Positions 1 through 6,972 of a stretch of DNA of 19,672 nt are shown piece after piece (the stretch's first letter is position 1; each line of letters opens with the position of its first letter). The notes beneath the pieces are model-generated. The model was not told where the DNA came from, did not search any database, and worked only from the letters and a program-made list of their open reading frames with translations. The position numbers and the translations under genes are program-made. The stretch is from Betaproteobacteria bacterium (lineage in GTDB: Bacteria > Pseudomonadota > Gammaproteobacteria > Burkholderiales > Thiobacillaceae), in contig JAIFLB010000211.1 of the NCBI GenBank assembly GCA_020049245.1, positions 1 through 19,672 of the forward strand, written 5' to 3'.

Positions 1-284
1 CGCAGACCGTGGCGCAGGCATTCAAGATCATCCTGTCCGACCCGAACGTGAAAGCGGTGCTGATCAACATCTTCGGCGGCATCATGCGCTGTGACGTGAT
101 CGCGCAGGGCGTCATCGACGCGGTGAAGGAAGTCGGCGTCACGATTCCGGTGATCGTGCGGCTGGAAGGTACCAATGTCGATCTGGGCCGCAAGATGCTG
201 GCCGAATCCGGTTTATCCATCCTGGCCAGCGACGATCTCGACGCGGCCGCAAAAATGGCGGTCAACGCTGTCGGAGGCCACTGA
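1..284 (+). CDS. sucC: Succinyl-CoA synthetase beta subunit, C-terminal part (cut by window edge)
   Basis: This is the last 93 or so residues of the ADP-forming succinate-CoA ligase beta subunit, which with SucD converts succinyl-CoA to succinate with substrate-level phosphorylation in the TCA cycle (cytoplasmic heterotetramer). The window begins inside the gene; the frame is open from base 3 and stops with TGA at 282-284. The visible part carries the family's conserved tail, including AFKIILSDPNVKAVLINIFG, GGIMRCDVIAQG and VIVRLEGTNVDLG, and lines up with the E. coli SucC C-terminus without gaps. The ATP-grasp N-terminal domain lies outside the window. The stop codon is one base from the sucD ATG, the usual sucCD operon arrangement. 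Confidence 0.96.
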   Translation, partial: QTVAQAFKIILSDPNVKAVLINIFGGIMRCDVIAQGVIDAVKEVGVTIPVIVRLEGTNVDLGRKMLAESGLSILASDDLDAAAKMAVNAVGGH

Positions 285-285
285 G

Positions 286-1126
286 ATGAGTATTCTGGTC
301 AACAAGGACACCAAGGTGATTTGCCAGGGTTTCACCGGCAAGCAAGGCACTTTCCATTCTGAACAGGCGATCGCCTACGGCACCCAAATGGTCGGTGGTG
401 TCACACCCGGCAAGGGCGGTCAGCGGCATCTCGATCTGCCGGTGTTCAACACGGTGCGCGACGCCGTGCGCGAAACCGGCGCCGACGCTTCGGTGATCTA
501 CGTGCCGGCCGGCTTCGCTGCCGACGGCATCCTGGAAGCGGCAGATGCCGGTGCGCGACATGATTAATGTAAAAGCGGCCCTGCAAGCCACCGGCGCGGT
601 GCTGATCGGCCCGAATTGCCCCGGCATCATCACGCCGGAGGCCTGCAAGATCGGCATCATGCCCGGCTTCATCCATCAGAAGGGCAAGGTCGGCGTGGTG
701 TCCCGCTCCGGCACGCTGACCTATGAAGCGGTTTACCAGACCACCCGACTCGGCCTTGGCCAGAGCACTTGCGTCGGTATCGGCGGCGACCCGATCAAAG
801 GGCTGGATTTCATCGAATGCCTGCAGATGTTCCAGGCCGATCCGGAAACCGAAGCAATCATCCTGGTTGGCGAAATTGGCGGCAGCCGCGAGGAGGAAGC
901 CGCCGAGTTCATCAAATCCAACGTGACCAAACCGGTCGCCGGCTATATCGCCGGCATCACCGCGCCGAAAGGCAAGCGCATGGGCCATGCCGGCGCGATC
1001 ATCGCCGGCGGCAGCGGCCGCGCGGAAGACAAGATCGCCGCGCTGGAAGCGGCTGGCGTAGTAGTGGCGAAGAGTCCGGCGGGATTGGGCGAAGCCTGCG
1101 CCGAGGCGATTGGGCGGAAAGCCTGA
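286..1126 (+). pseudogene. sucD: Succinyl-CoA synthetase alpha subunit, disrupted by an internal deletion and frameshift
   Basis: The alpha subunit binds CoA and carries the phosphohistidine. Translation from ATG 286 matches SucD (GFTGKQGTFHSEQAIAYGT, GGVTPGKGG, FNTVRDAV) to ADAG at about residue 89, then hits TAA at 565-567. The rest of SucD continues one frame over from about 545 (IGPNCPGIITPE, SRSGTLTYEAV, GQSTCVGIGGDP, KRMGHAGAIIAGG with the active His) to TGA at 1124-1126. Relative to E. coli SucD, about 12 residues (end of a Rossmann strand plus the TEGI stretch before Pro101) are absent. CCGGTG at 548-553 can be read as the end of the left part (GCC GGT G) or the start of the right part (CCG GTG), as expected from a 38-base deletion between two CCGGTG copies. 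ATG 545 could restart translation, giving 93- and 193-residue pieces, but the CoA-binding domain is incomplete. It may be real or an assembly error. Confidence 0.9.
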
Positions 1127-1154
1127 TCAGGCCGAGGCTGACCCAAACGATGGA

Positions 1155-2687
1155 TCAGCTGGCCATGACGCGATTCTTTCCGGCTCGCTTGGCCAGATAC
1201 ATCGCCTGATCGGCGCGTTTGATCGCATCAGCGCTGGATTCTGCCAACGCCAGCTGAGCAACGCCGGCGCTGAAGGTGATCAGAATCCGCTCCTTGCCGG
1301 CGAGAAAGAAATTCTTCGTCAGCTCGCGTTGCAACCGGGTCATCGCGGTGACCGCGTCATTCAACAATGTCTCCGGCATCAAAATGACAAATTCCTCGCC
1401 ACCGTAACGGGCCAATGTGTCCTGCGGACGTAAGTTGTCGCGCACCACGGTGACCAGATGGATCAAGGCCTCGTCACCCGTTTCGTGCCCCAATTCATCA
1501 TTCAGTTTCTTGAAGTTGTCGATATCGAGCAGCGCCAACGACAGCGCCGTGTCCTTTCGGCGCATGGTGGCAATCTCGCGCACCAGCGATTCGTCCAGGC
1601 CCTTCCGATTCAGTACATTAGTCAGCGGATCATGGCGGGCCGACGTGCTGGCGTTCTGCAATTCCAGATGCAACTTGGCAATTTCGGCTTCAGTCGCCAG
1701 CACCTTTTCCTGCAAGTTATGCAATTGTTCCCGCGAACTCGCGGTCTCATCGGCCATGGCGCGCGTGGCGCCAATGACATCGCTTAACAACGGCGCCAGG
1801 TCCTCGATCGAATGCACATTTTCGATCTGCCTGGCACTGGTCTCCAATTTTTCCTGGAAAACCGCGCTCGAGTCATTCATCTGCGACAAACGTTCAATGA
1901 ACGCCGAAAGCATCAGGCGCATTTCTTCCTGCGCTTGCAACGACCGCCCTTTCGCTGCTTCCTGTTGCCGCATCACTTCCCGGATACGTTGCTCGACTTC
2001 ATCCAGCCGACGCAGGGTCAGCGGCGGATTGACCGCGTTCAGCAACGCAAAAATCTGGCCATCCAGCCAACTGTCGGCCAGGGTCAATTTGCTGATGTTC
2101 TCGATGATCAGATGCAGCAACTTGAGCAGCGTGTGCTTGATCTCGGCCTGTTCCTCGGCGGCATAGGTCAATCGATAGCTGAAGTTGGTGAGGTCTGCCT
2201 GGGCGCGATGCAGATCGACAGTCGGGTCGCGCAGGGTTTGCAGCAAGCCCTTCACTTGGCTGGAAAACCCGGCATCGTCACTTTCCAGCGCCGGCAACAT
2301 GCTCTCGATCATCTGCGCCAATTTGGCGAGAAACTGATTGGCCTCGGAGGGCACTTCGGTCAACGCGGCAGCAGGCGCCACGGCAGTATCCTGAGATGCG
2401 GCTTGCAATTTGCAGAAGGCAACCAGCGCCGTTTCGATACCTTGCCAACTGCCACGGCCAATCGCCAGATCAAGTCGATCAAGCTGGATCTTTTGTTCCG
2501 GGCTATGGGCGTTCAAAGCCAGCGCAATCTGTCGCAAATGCGCTTCGGGGAAGACCGAAGGATTGATAATGCCGGCAATTTCGTTGTAACACTCCTGATA
2601 GTTCAGGGGCGTAGGCGGCAACTTGCGCAGGGCAAGCTGGCGCAAAGCTTCGCGCGCGATATCGGAGGGTTTGTTATGTTGGGTCAC
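1155..2687 (-). CDS. Diguanylate cyclase with long helical N-terminal region (GGDEF domain)
   Basis: A 510-residue protein likely to make c-di-GMP from two GTP. The C-terminal GGDEF domain spans about residues 350-508: DPLTNVLNRKG at 353-363, active-site GGEEF at 429-433, and RPQD at 420-423, five residues before GGEEF, which is the canonical RxxD product-inhibition site. Residues 1-345 have no signal peptide or membrane segment. They look mostly helical, with coiled-coil-like stretches at about 225-345, and begin with a conserved-looking LPPTPLNYQECYNEI. It is therefore probably a cytoplasmic enzyme whose helical part dimerises or senses. The start is GTG at 2687; no ATG lies nearby and no start codon lies upstream before the in-frame stop. 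The ribosome site is weak. The gene converges on sucD with a 28-base gap and diverges from the ATPase at 2913. The activating signal is unknown. Confidence 0.9.
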   Translation of the reverse strand: MTQHNKPSDIAREALRQLALRKLPPTPLNYQECYNEIAGIINPSVFPEAHLRQIALALNAHSPEQKIQLDRLDLAIGRGSWQGIETALVAFCKLQAASQDTAVAPAAALTEVPSEANQFLAKLAQMIESMLPALESDDAGFSSQVKGLLQTLRDPTVDLHRAQADLTNFSYRLTYAAEEQAEIKHTLLKLLHLIIENISKLTLADSWLDGQIFALLNAVNPPLTLRRLDEVEQRIREVMRQQEAAKGRSLQAQEEMRLMLSAFIERLSQMNDSSAVFQEKLETSARQIENVHSIEDLAPLLSDVIGATRAMADETASSREQLHNLQEKVLATEAEIAKLHLELQNASTSARHDPLTNVLNRKGLDESLVREIATMRRKDTALSLALLDIDNFKKLNDELGHETGDEALIHLVTVVRDNLRPQDTLARYGGEEFVILMPETLLNDAVTAMTRLQRELTKNFFLAGKERILITFSAGVAQLALAESSADAIKRADQAMYLAKRAGKNRVMAS

Positions 2688-2786
2688 AAGATCGCTATCG
2701 AGAAAATAGGGATTGCATGTCCTGGATGCTTTGCTGGTTTGTCAGGCAGGCTGCAGGTGCAAAAACTCGGCGTTCAAAACGTGGAT

Positions 2787-2792
2787 ATTCTA
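2787..2792 (-). promoter_or_regulatory. Candidate -10 element for the diguanylate cyclase gene
   Basis: The minus strand reads TATAGAATATCC here, containing TAGAAT, about 100 bases upstream of the GTG start. No good -35 lies at 16-18 bases, so this rests on the -10 match and its intergenic position. The whole 225-base gap (2688-2912) contains no credible gene; short open frames in it have no recognisable protein content. Confidence 0.3.
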
Positions 2793-2879
2793 TACATGCG
2801 CTCAACTTCATAGCGTCAAAGATTCTTACCCTTGCCACAAGAGCACGATCTCTCACCCCTTGCCAGGCATCGGCTTGGC

Positions 2880-2885
2880 TAGAAT
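2880..2885 (+). promoter_or_regulatory. Candidate -10 element for the HerA-like ATPase gene
   Basis: TAGAAT lies 27 bases before the ATG at 2913. A TTGCCA at 2860-2865 would be a -35, but the spacer is only 14 bases, so the pairing is poor. GGAGA at 2902-2906 provides a good ribosome binding site. The call rests on position and on the same hexamer recurring at other promoters in the window. Confidence 0.35.
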
Positions 2886-2912
2886 GCCGCCAAACCATTC
2901 TGGAGATACCCC

Positions 2913-4454
2913 ATGTCCCATCCCTTGTTGATTGCCAAGAATGATCACACCGAGATATTTCTGCTTCCCGCCATGGCCAACCGCCATGGCCTGATCACGG
3001 GCGCGACCGGCACCGGCAAAACAGTCACGCTGCAAACGCTGGCGGAACATTTCTCCAGCATTGGCGTGCCCTGCTTCATGTCCGATGTCAAAGGCGACTT
3101 GTCCGGCATTTCGCAAGCTGGCGGCGGCAATCCGAAGGTCGCCGAGCGGATCGAGAAACTGGCTTTGAGCGAACATCAATATCAGGCTTTCCCGGTCACT
3201 TTCTGGGATGCCTTTGGTGGTGGTGAAAACAGCATGGGCCACCCGGTTCGCGCCACCATTTCCGACATGGGCCCGTTGCTGCTGGCGCGCATGCTGGAAC
3301 TGAATGAAACGCAGACCGGCGTGCTGAATCTGGTGTTCAAGGTTGCCGACGACAATCAATTGTTATTGCTCGACCTGAAAGATCTGCGCGCAATGCTGCA
3401 ATTCGTCGGTGAGAACGCCAAGGAATTCACCACCGAATACGGCAACATTTCCGCCGCCAGCGTCGGCGCCATCCAGCGCGGCCTGCTCAGCCTGGAAACA
3501 CAAGGCGGCGACAAACTGTTTGGCGAACCGATGCTGAACATCGAAGACCTGATGCAGACCGACAAGGGCAAGGGCGTCATCAACATCCTCGCCGCCGACA
3601 AGCTGATGCAGGCGCCCAAGATGTACGCCACGTTGCTGCTCTGGCTGCTGTCCGAGTTGTTCGAAAACCTGCCTGAAGCCGGTGATCTCGACAAACCGAA
3701 GCTGGTGTTTTTCTTCGACGAGGCGCATCTGCTTTTCAACGACGCGCCCGCCGCGCTGGTCGACAAGATCGAACAGGTCGTGCGCCTGATCCGCTCGAAG
3801 GGCGTCGGCGTCTATTTCGTCACCCAGAACCCGACCGACGTGCCGGACAAAGTGCTGTCTCAACTCGGCAACCGAGTGCAACACGCTTTGCGCGCCTTCT
3901 CGCCGCGCGACCAGAAGGCGGTGAAAGCCGCTGCCGATACCATGCGTGACAACGCCAATCTCGACGAAGCCGCCGCAATTACCGAACTTGGTGTCGGCGA
4001 GGCGCTGGTGTCCTGTCTGGATGAAAAAGGCCGTCCAAGCATCGTCGAACGTGCGCTGATCGTGCCGCCAGGCGGCCAGATCGGGCCGATCGACGCCAGC
4101 CAACGCGGTCAATTGATTCAGAACTCGCTGGTCGCCGGCGTCTATGAAAAGACCGTCGATCAGCAATCCGCCTATGAAATTCTGAAAGCCCGCACTGCGG
4201 AAAACACACAACAGGCAGAAGCCGCCGCGCAGGCCAAGATTGAAGCCAAGGCGGCCGCCGAAGCGCCCGCCGAAAGCGGTGGCCTCGGCGGACTGCTCGG
4301 TGGTCTCCTGGGTGGCGCCACCAGCGCCGGCGGGCGAAAACGCGAAGGTGTGGTTGAAGCATTGGCAAAAAGCGCAGCACGCTCGGTCGGCAGCCAGGTC
4401 GGTCGCGCCATTATTCGTGGCGTTCTGGGTTCCTTGCTGGGCGGCAAACGATGA
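2913..4454 (+). CDS. HerA/FtsK-like ATPase, DUF853 (YjgR-type) family
   Basis: A 513-residue P-loop ATPase of the DUF853/HerA-C family (E. coli YjgR is the namesake). Family members are usually annotated as putative helicases or ATP-binding proteins, and the substrate is not established. Visible motifs are Walker A GATGTGKT at 30-37, DVKGDLSGI at 58-66 following it as in relatives, Walker B LVFFFDEAHLLF at 264-275, and a sensor-like YFVTQNPTDVPDKVLSQLGN at 301-320. The tail has an Ala/Glu-rich helix (about 425-455), a Gly/Leu-rich linker (456-470) and a conserved end GVLGSLLGGKR. Length fits the family. ATG 2913 follows GGAGA by 6 bases. The stop overlaps the next gene's start (ATGA at 4451-4454), which suggests translational coupling to the methyltransferase. 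Confidence 0.93.
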   Translation: MSHPLLIAKNDHTEIFLLPAMANRHGLITGATGTGKTVTLQTLAEHFSSIGVPCFMSDVKGDLSGISQAGGGNPKVAERIEKLALSEHQYQAFPVTFWDAFGGGENSMGHPVRATISDMGPLLLARMLELNETQTGVLNLVFKVADDNQLLLLDLKDLRAMLQFVGENAKEFTTEYGNISAASVGAIQRGLLSLETQGGDKLFGEPMLNIEDLMQTDKGKGVINILAADKLMQAPKMYATLLLWLLSELFENLPEAGDLDKPKLVFFFDEAHLLFNDAPAALVDKIEQVVRLIRSKGVGVYFVTQNPTDVPDKVLSQLGNRVQHALRAFSPRDQKAVKAAADTMRDNANLDEAAAITELGVGEALVSCLDEKGRPSIVERALIVPPGGQIGPIDASQRGQLIQNSLVAGVYEKTVDQQSAYEILKARTAENTQQAEAAAQAKIEAKAAAEAPAESGGLGGLLGGLLGGATSAGGRKREGVVEALAKSAARSVGSQVGRAIIRGVLGSLLGGKR

Positions 4455-5098
4455 TCGAAGCGAATGACAAGGTCGTTCTCGACAGCGCCCATTTCGACAG
4501 CAAGGCGCGGCAATGGGACGAAAACCCGGTGTTTCAGGATCGCGCCAACCAGATTGCGGCCGCGATCATCGCGGCAGTTCCGTTGAACTCGACGATGCGG
4601 GCGCTGGATTACGGCAGCGGCAGCGGCATGCTGAGTTTTCCGCTACAGGAAAAGCTGGGCCACATCACGCTGAAAGACACCTCGGCCGGCATGCTGGCGG
4701 TGGTGGATGAAAAGATCGCCGCCTGGGGCATCGACAACATGACCACACGGCGGATGGATCTCACCGCCGCGCCAATGCCGGACGAGCGGTATGACCTGAT
4801 CTACTCTTCGATGACGCTACATCACATTCCGGATACCAACACCATCCTGAACGCCTTCCACACCCTGCTCAATCCGGGCGGCTGGCTATGCATCGCCGAT
4901 CTGGACCAGGAAGATGGTTCATTTCATGGCATCCAGGTCGATGTGCATCATGGTTTCGATCGCGACGCGTTGACTGCACAAGCAGCTCAAGCCGGATTTA
5001 CCGACATTCGTTTCAGTACGGTGTTCGAGATCGTCAAAACAACGGAAACCGGTTCGCGCGCTTATCCCGTATTTCTGTTGCTGGCGCGGCGCGCCTGA
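4451..5098 (+). CDS. Class I SAM-dependent methyltransferase
   Basis: A 215-residue cytoplasmic protein with the Rossmann methyltransferase fold. Motif I, DYGSGSG at 53-59, binds S-adenosylmethionine; a following acidic or polar strand end lies near KDTSAG (75-80); YDLIYSSMTLHHIPD (114-128) is the motif IV region; LLNPGGWLCIADL (139-151) is the usual post-motif segment. It resembles the broad UbiE/COG2226 group, but nothing fixes the substrate, so no specific reaction is claimed. Its ATG overlaps the stop of the upstream ATPase by 4 bases, so the pair is probably one operon. It converges on folB with an 18-base gap. Confidence 0.88.
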   Translation: MIEANDKVVLDSAHFDSKARQWDENPVFQDRANQIAAAIIAAVPLNSTMRALDYGSGSGMLSFPLQEKLGHITLKDTSAGMLAVVDEKIAAWGIDNMTTRRMDLTAAPMPDERYDLIYSSMTLHHIPDTNTILNAFHTLLNPGGWLCIADLDQEDGSFHGIQVDVHHGFDRDALTAQAAQAGFTDIRFSTVFEIVKTTETGSRAYPVFLLLARRA

Positions 5099-5116
5099 AC
5101 GTCTGAACCAGCGCGT

Positions 5117-5473
5117 TCAAATCTTTGAGCCGCGCTCGACGATGATGCCGAGTTCTTTCACGCCGCGCAGAATTGCCAGCTTGCGCACCGCGACGCGCAC
5201 CCAGGGCGCACCAAATTCGCGGCGGACAATGTCGGCGATCAGTTCGCCCAGCGTTTCCACCAGGCGAATCTCGCGCGTCGCGACGACTTCCTGAATCCGC
5301 GCCGCGACTTTGCCGTAGTCAATGGTGTCGGCCACATCGTCGGTATGACCCGCTTTATGGTCGTAAAGACCGATCTCGATATCGAGCATCACCGGTTGCG
5401 GTGCTTTGCGCTCCCATTCGTAGAGTCCGATAATGGTTTCAAGGCGAAAATCCCGCAAAAAGAGTATGTCCAT
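5117..5473 (-). CDS. folB: Dihydroneopterin aldolase
   Basis: A 118-residue enzyme that cleaves 7,8-dihydroneopterin to 6-hydroxymethyl-7,8-dihydropterin and glycolaldehyde in folate synthesis; the family forms octameric rings. It aligns end to end with E. coli FolB: TIIGLYEWE at 13-21 (Glu21 is the conserved substrate-anchoring acid), DDVADTIDYGKVA at 45-57, LVETLGE at 71-77 (Glu73), and Lys98 in the AVRKLAILRG segment as the candidate catalytic lysine. Many relatives have Lys-Pro there and this one has Lys-Leu. ATG 5473 is preceded by GAGG at a good distance. It is divergent from plsY, a common proteobacterial pairing, and folE2 in the same window supplies an earlier folate step. Confidence 0.94.
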   Translation of the reverse strand: MDILFLRDFRLETIIGLYEWERKAPQPVMLDIEIGLYDHKAGHTDDVADTIDYGKVAARIQEVVATREIRLVETLGELIADIVRREFGAPWVRVAVRKLAILRGVKELGIIVERGSKI

Positions 5474-5527
5474 ATTCGTTCCGCCTCTGTTCCTGATATC
5501 GCCAGGCCGCTTGCTGAAAAGCCGCGC

Positions 5528-5533
5528 ATTCTA
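5528..5533 (-). promoter_or_regulatory. Candidate -10 element for folB
   Basis: The minus strand reads GCGTAGAATGCGC, giving TAGAAT about 55 bases upstream of the folB ATG inside the 93-base folB/plsY gap. The matching -35 region is poor. I see no convincing promoter for plsY in the same gap. Confidence 0.3.
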
Positions 5534-5566
5534 CGCAACTAACCGCCACCCCGATAATTCCCGCAA

Positions 5567-6181
5567 ATGATTGAATCCACGTTGCTTTTGATCGTCGCCT
5601 ACCTGCTGGGCTCTGTTTCCTTCGCCATCCTGGTCGCCCGTGTTTATGGCCTGCCGGATCCGCGCAGCCACGGTTCCGGCAATCCGGGCGCCACCAACAT
5701 GCTGCGCACCGGCAAGAAATCGGCCGCCGCGCTGACTTTGCTCGGTGACGCCCTGAAAGGTTATCTGGCAGTCATTCTGGCGCAATGGGTTGCCAACGCT
5801 TACAACTTACCGACCTATGTTCCTTATCTCGCTGCGCTGGCCGCTTTCCTCGGCCACCTGTACCCGGTGTTCTTCGGCTTCAAGGGCGGCAAGGGCGTCG
5901 CCACCGCGCTCGGTGTCTTGCTGGCGCTGGACCTGCGTCTGGGCGGTCTGACCATCCTGACCTGGGGCGTGGTATTCGCGATCACCCGTGTCTCCTCGTT
6001 GTCTGCACTGGTCGCGGCGACGCTGGCACCGGTCTATGGTTATTACCTGCTCGGCCACGGGCCCGACTCCCGCTTCCTGGCCGGCATCCTCGCTGTGCTG
6101 TCCTTGCTGGTGCTGGCGCGCCATCAAAGCAACATCCGCAAACTCCTTTCAGGTGAAGAGTCCGCGTTCAAGAAACGCTGA
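5567..6181 (+). CDS. plsY: Glycerol-3-phosphate acyltransferase PlsY
   Basis: A 204-residue inner-membrane enzyme that transfers the acyl group from acyl-phosphate to glycerol-3-phosphate, giving lysophosphatidic acid. All three conserved PlsY loops are present: SHGSGNPGATN at 34-44, GHLYPVFFGFKGGKG at 96-110 (the phosphate-binding loop), and RHQSNIRKLLSGEE at 185-198. Hydrophobic helices lie at about 4-24, 54-74, 86-104, 112-142 (two segments) and 144-162, plus 168-184. The length is normal. ATG 5567 has only a weak upstream ribosome site. The next gene begins 14 bases after the stop, so they are probably co-transcribed. Confidence 0.95.
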   Translation: MIESTLLLIVAYLLGSVSFAILVARVYGLPDPRSHGSGNPGATNMLRTGKKSAAALTLLGDALKGYLAVILAQWVANAYNLPTYVPYLAALAAFLGHLYPVFFGFKGGKGVATALGVLLALDLRLGGLTILTWGVVFAITRVSSLSALVAATLAPVYGYYLLGHGPDSRFLAGILAVLSLLVLARHQSNIRKLLSGEESAFKKR

Positions 6182-6195
6182 GGAGACTTGCAACC

Positions 6196-6972
6196 ATGTT
6201 CGAAAAAACCATCGACTACGCACGCGGCAGCCTCGCTGCCGCTTCCGAATCCGCGATTGAAAAAGCCGGCGACAAGCTGGGCGAAGTGGTGCGCATCGGT
6301 GTCAATCAGGCTGGCGACGAGATGCGAGAAGTGGTCGCCGGTGCCAGCAAGGCGATCGACGACAAGCTCGACAAGATCTCGCAGGAACTGCACAGCCAGC
6401 GCCAGTTCACCAAGGATGACGTGCGTGAACTGGTCGATTACGCCGGCGACAAGCTTTCGCAGGTCCTGGATCAGCGGATCGAGGTGATGCGTCAGCAGAT
6501 CACCCAGCTGGTGGAAGAAAAGACCGAATACTTCAAAACCGAGATCGACGATTTCTTCATCAAGCGGCAGATGGATCTGGCGCGCGAGCGGCGGCGCCTG
6601 GCATTGAATATCGTGCTGGCGACCTGTGCCGCCCTGGCGGTTGGCGCCGTCTCGTTGTTCTACAAGGGGATTCAGGAATGGGACATGCTCACCGTGTTCC
6701 GCGTCGTCCTTGCTTCACTCGCTGGCGGCTACAGCGTCTGGCTGGTGCTGAGCCTGCTGCGTGGCTGGCTGCGTTTGAGCGAACACCGCAAGGACATGGT
6801 GTTTCTCGCCGCGCGTTACTGGGGCTGGCTGCGCCCGGCGAGTATTTTCTCGACCCTGGCGATCATGCTGCTGCTGGCTTTGCTATCGCTGGCGCTGATT
6901 TTCCCGCACGAGGCGTTGCTCATCCTTAACCAGTACATCCTCAAACCAGGCGGCATCAAACTGGGGCAGTGA
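6196..6972 (+). CDS. Unrecognised membrane protein with long helical N-terminal domain and three transmembrane segments
   Basis: A 258-residue protein I cannot assign. Residues 1-130 are charged, lack prolines and look like amphipathic or coiled-coil helix. They contain three copies of an AGD-(K/E)-(L/M)-x-x-V-(V/L) motif: KAGDKLGEVV at 23-32, QAGDEMREVV at 38-47 and YAGDKLSQVL at 82-91. After an Arg-rich stretch (RERRR, 130-134) come hydrophobic segments at about 135-156, 166-188 and 215-236. No signal peptide or enzyme motif is seen. Good ribosome site: GAGGAGAC just before ATG 6196, overlapping the plsY stop region. Downstream of plsY, it could act at the membrane or in phospholipid handling, but that is only context. 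Its 3' end overlaps the convergent tsaD by 17 bases. Confidence 0.8.
   Translation: MFEKTIDYARGSLAAASESAIEKAGDKLGEVVRIGVNQAGDEMREVVAGASKAIDDKLDKISQELHSQRQFTKDDVRELVDYAGDKLSQVLDQRIEVMRQQITQLVEEKTEYFKTEIDDFFIKRQMDLARERRRLALNIVLATCAALAVGAVSLFYKGIQEWDMLTVFRVVLASLAGGYSVWLVLSLLRGWLRLSEHRKDMVFLAARYWGWLRPASIFSTLAIMLLLALLSLALIFPHEALLILNQYILKPGGIKLGQ

Noticed and set aside
1121..1132. GCCTGATCAGGC, a perfect 12-base palindrome over the sucD stop codon, as a terminator
   Set aside because: A palindrome with no loop bases forms at best a short stem, and no T-run follows. It may be chance.
1812..2813. 333-codon plus-strand frame opposite the diguanylate cyclase
   Set aside because: Composition is dominated by Gln, Arg and His with no domain; the minus strand carries the clear GGDEF protein.
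2860..2885. TTGCCA/TAGAAT as a full promoter of the HerA-like gene
   Set aside because: The spacer is 14 bases, too short for a normal sigma-70 promoter; only the -10 candidate was kept.
3363..4211. 282-codon open frame antisense to the HerA-like ATPase
   Set aside because: The sense strand encodes an intact ATPase with Walker motifs; the antisense product is His/Gln/Val-rich with no family features or ribosome site.
2913..5098. HerA-based anti-phage system
   Set aside because: There is no partner nuclease, SIR2 or DUF4297-type protein nearby. The ATPase is of the common YjgR/DUF853 type and the surroundings are housekeeping genes.
5096..5119. TGAACG/CGTTCA inverted repeat between the methyltransferase and folB stops as a two-way terminator
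   Set aside because: Only six pairs around a 12-base loop with no T-runs; too weak to list.
6196..6972. Phage holin or superinfection protein
   Set aside because: Three membrane helices follow a long charged helical domain and there are no phage genes around it; it is a chromosomal gene next to plsY.
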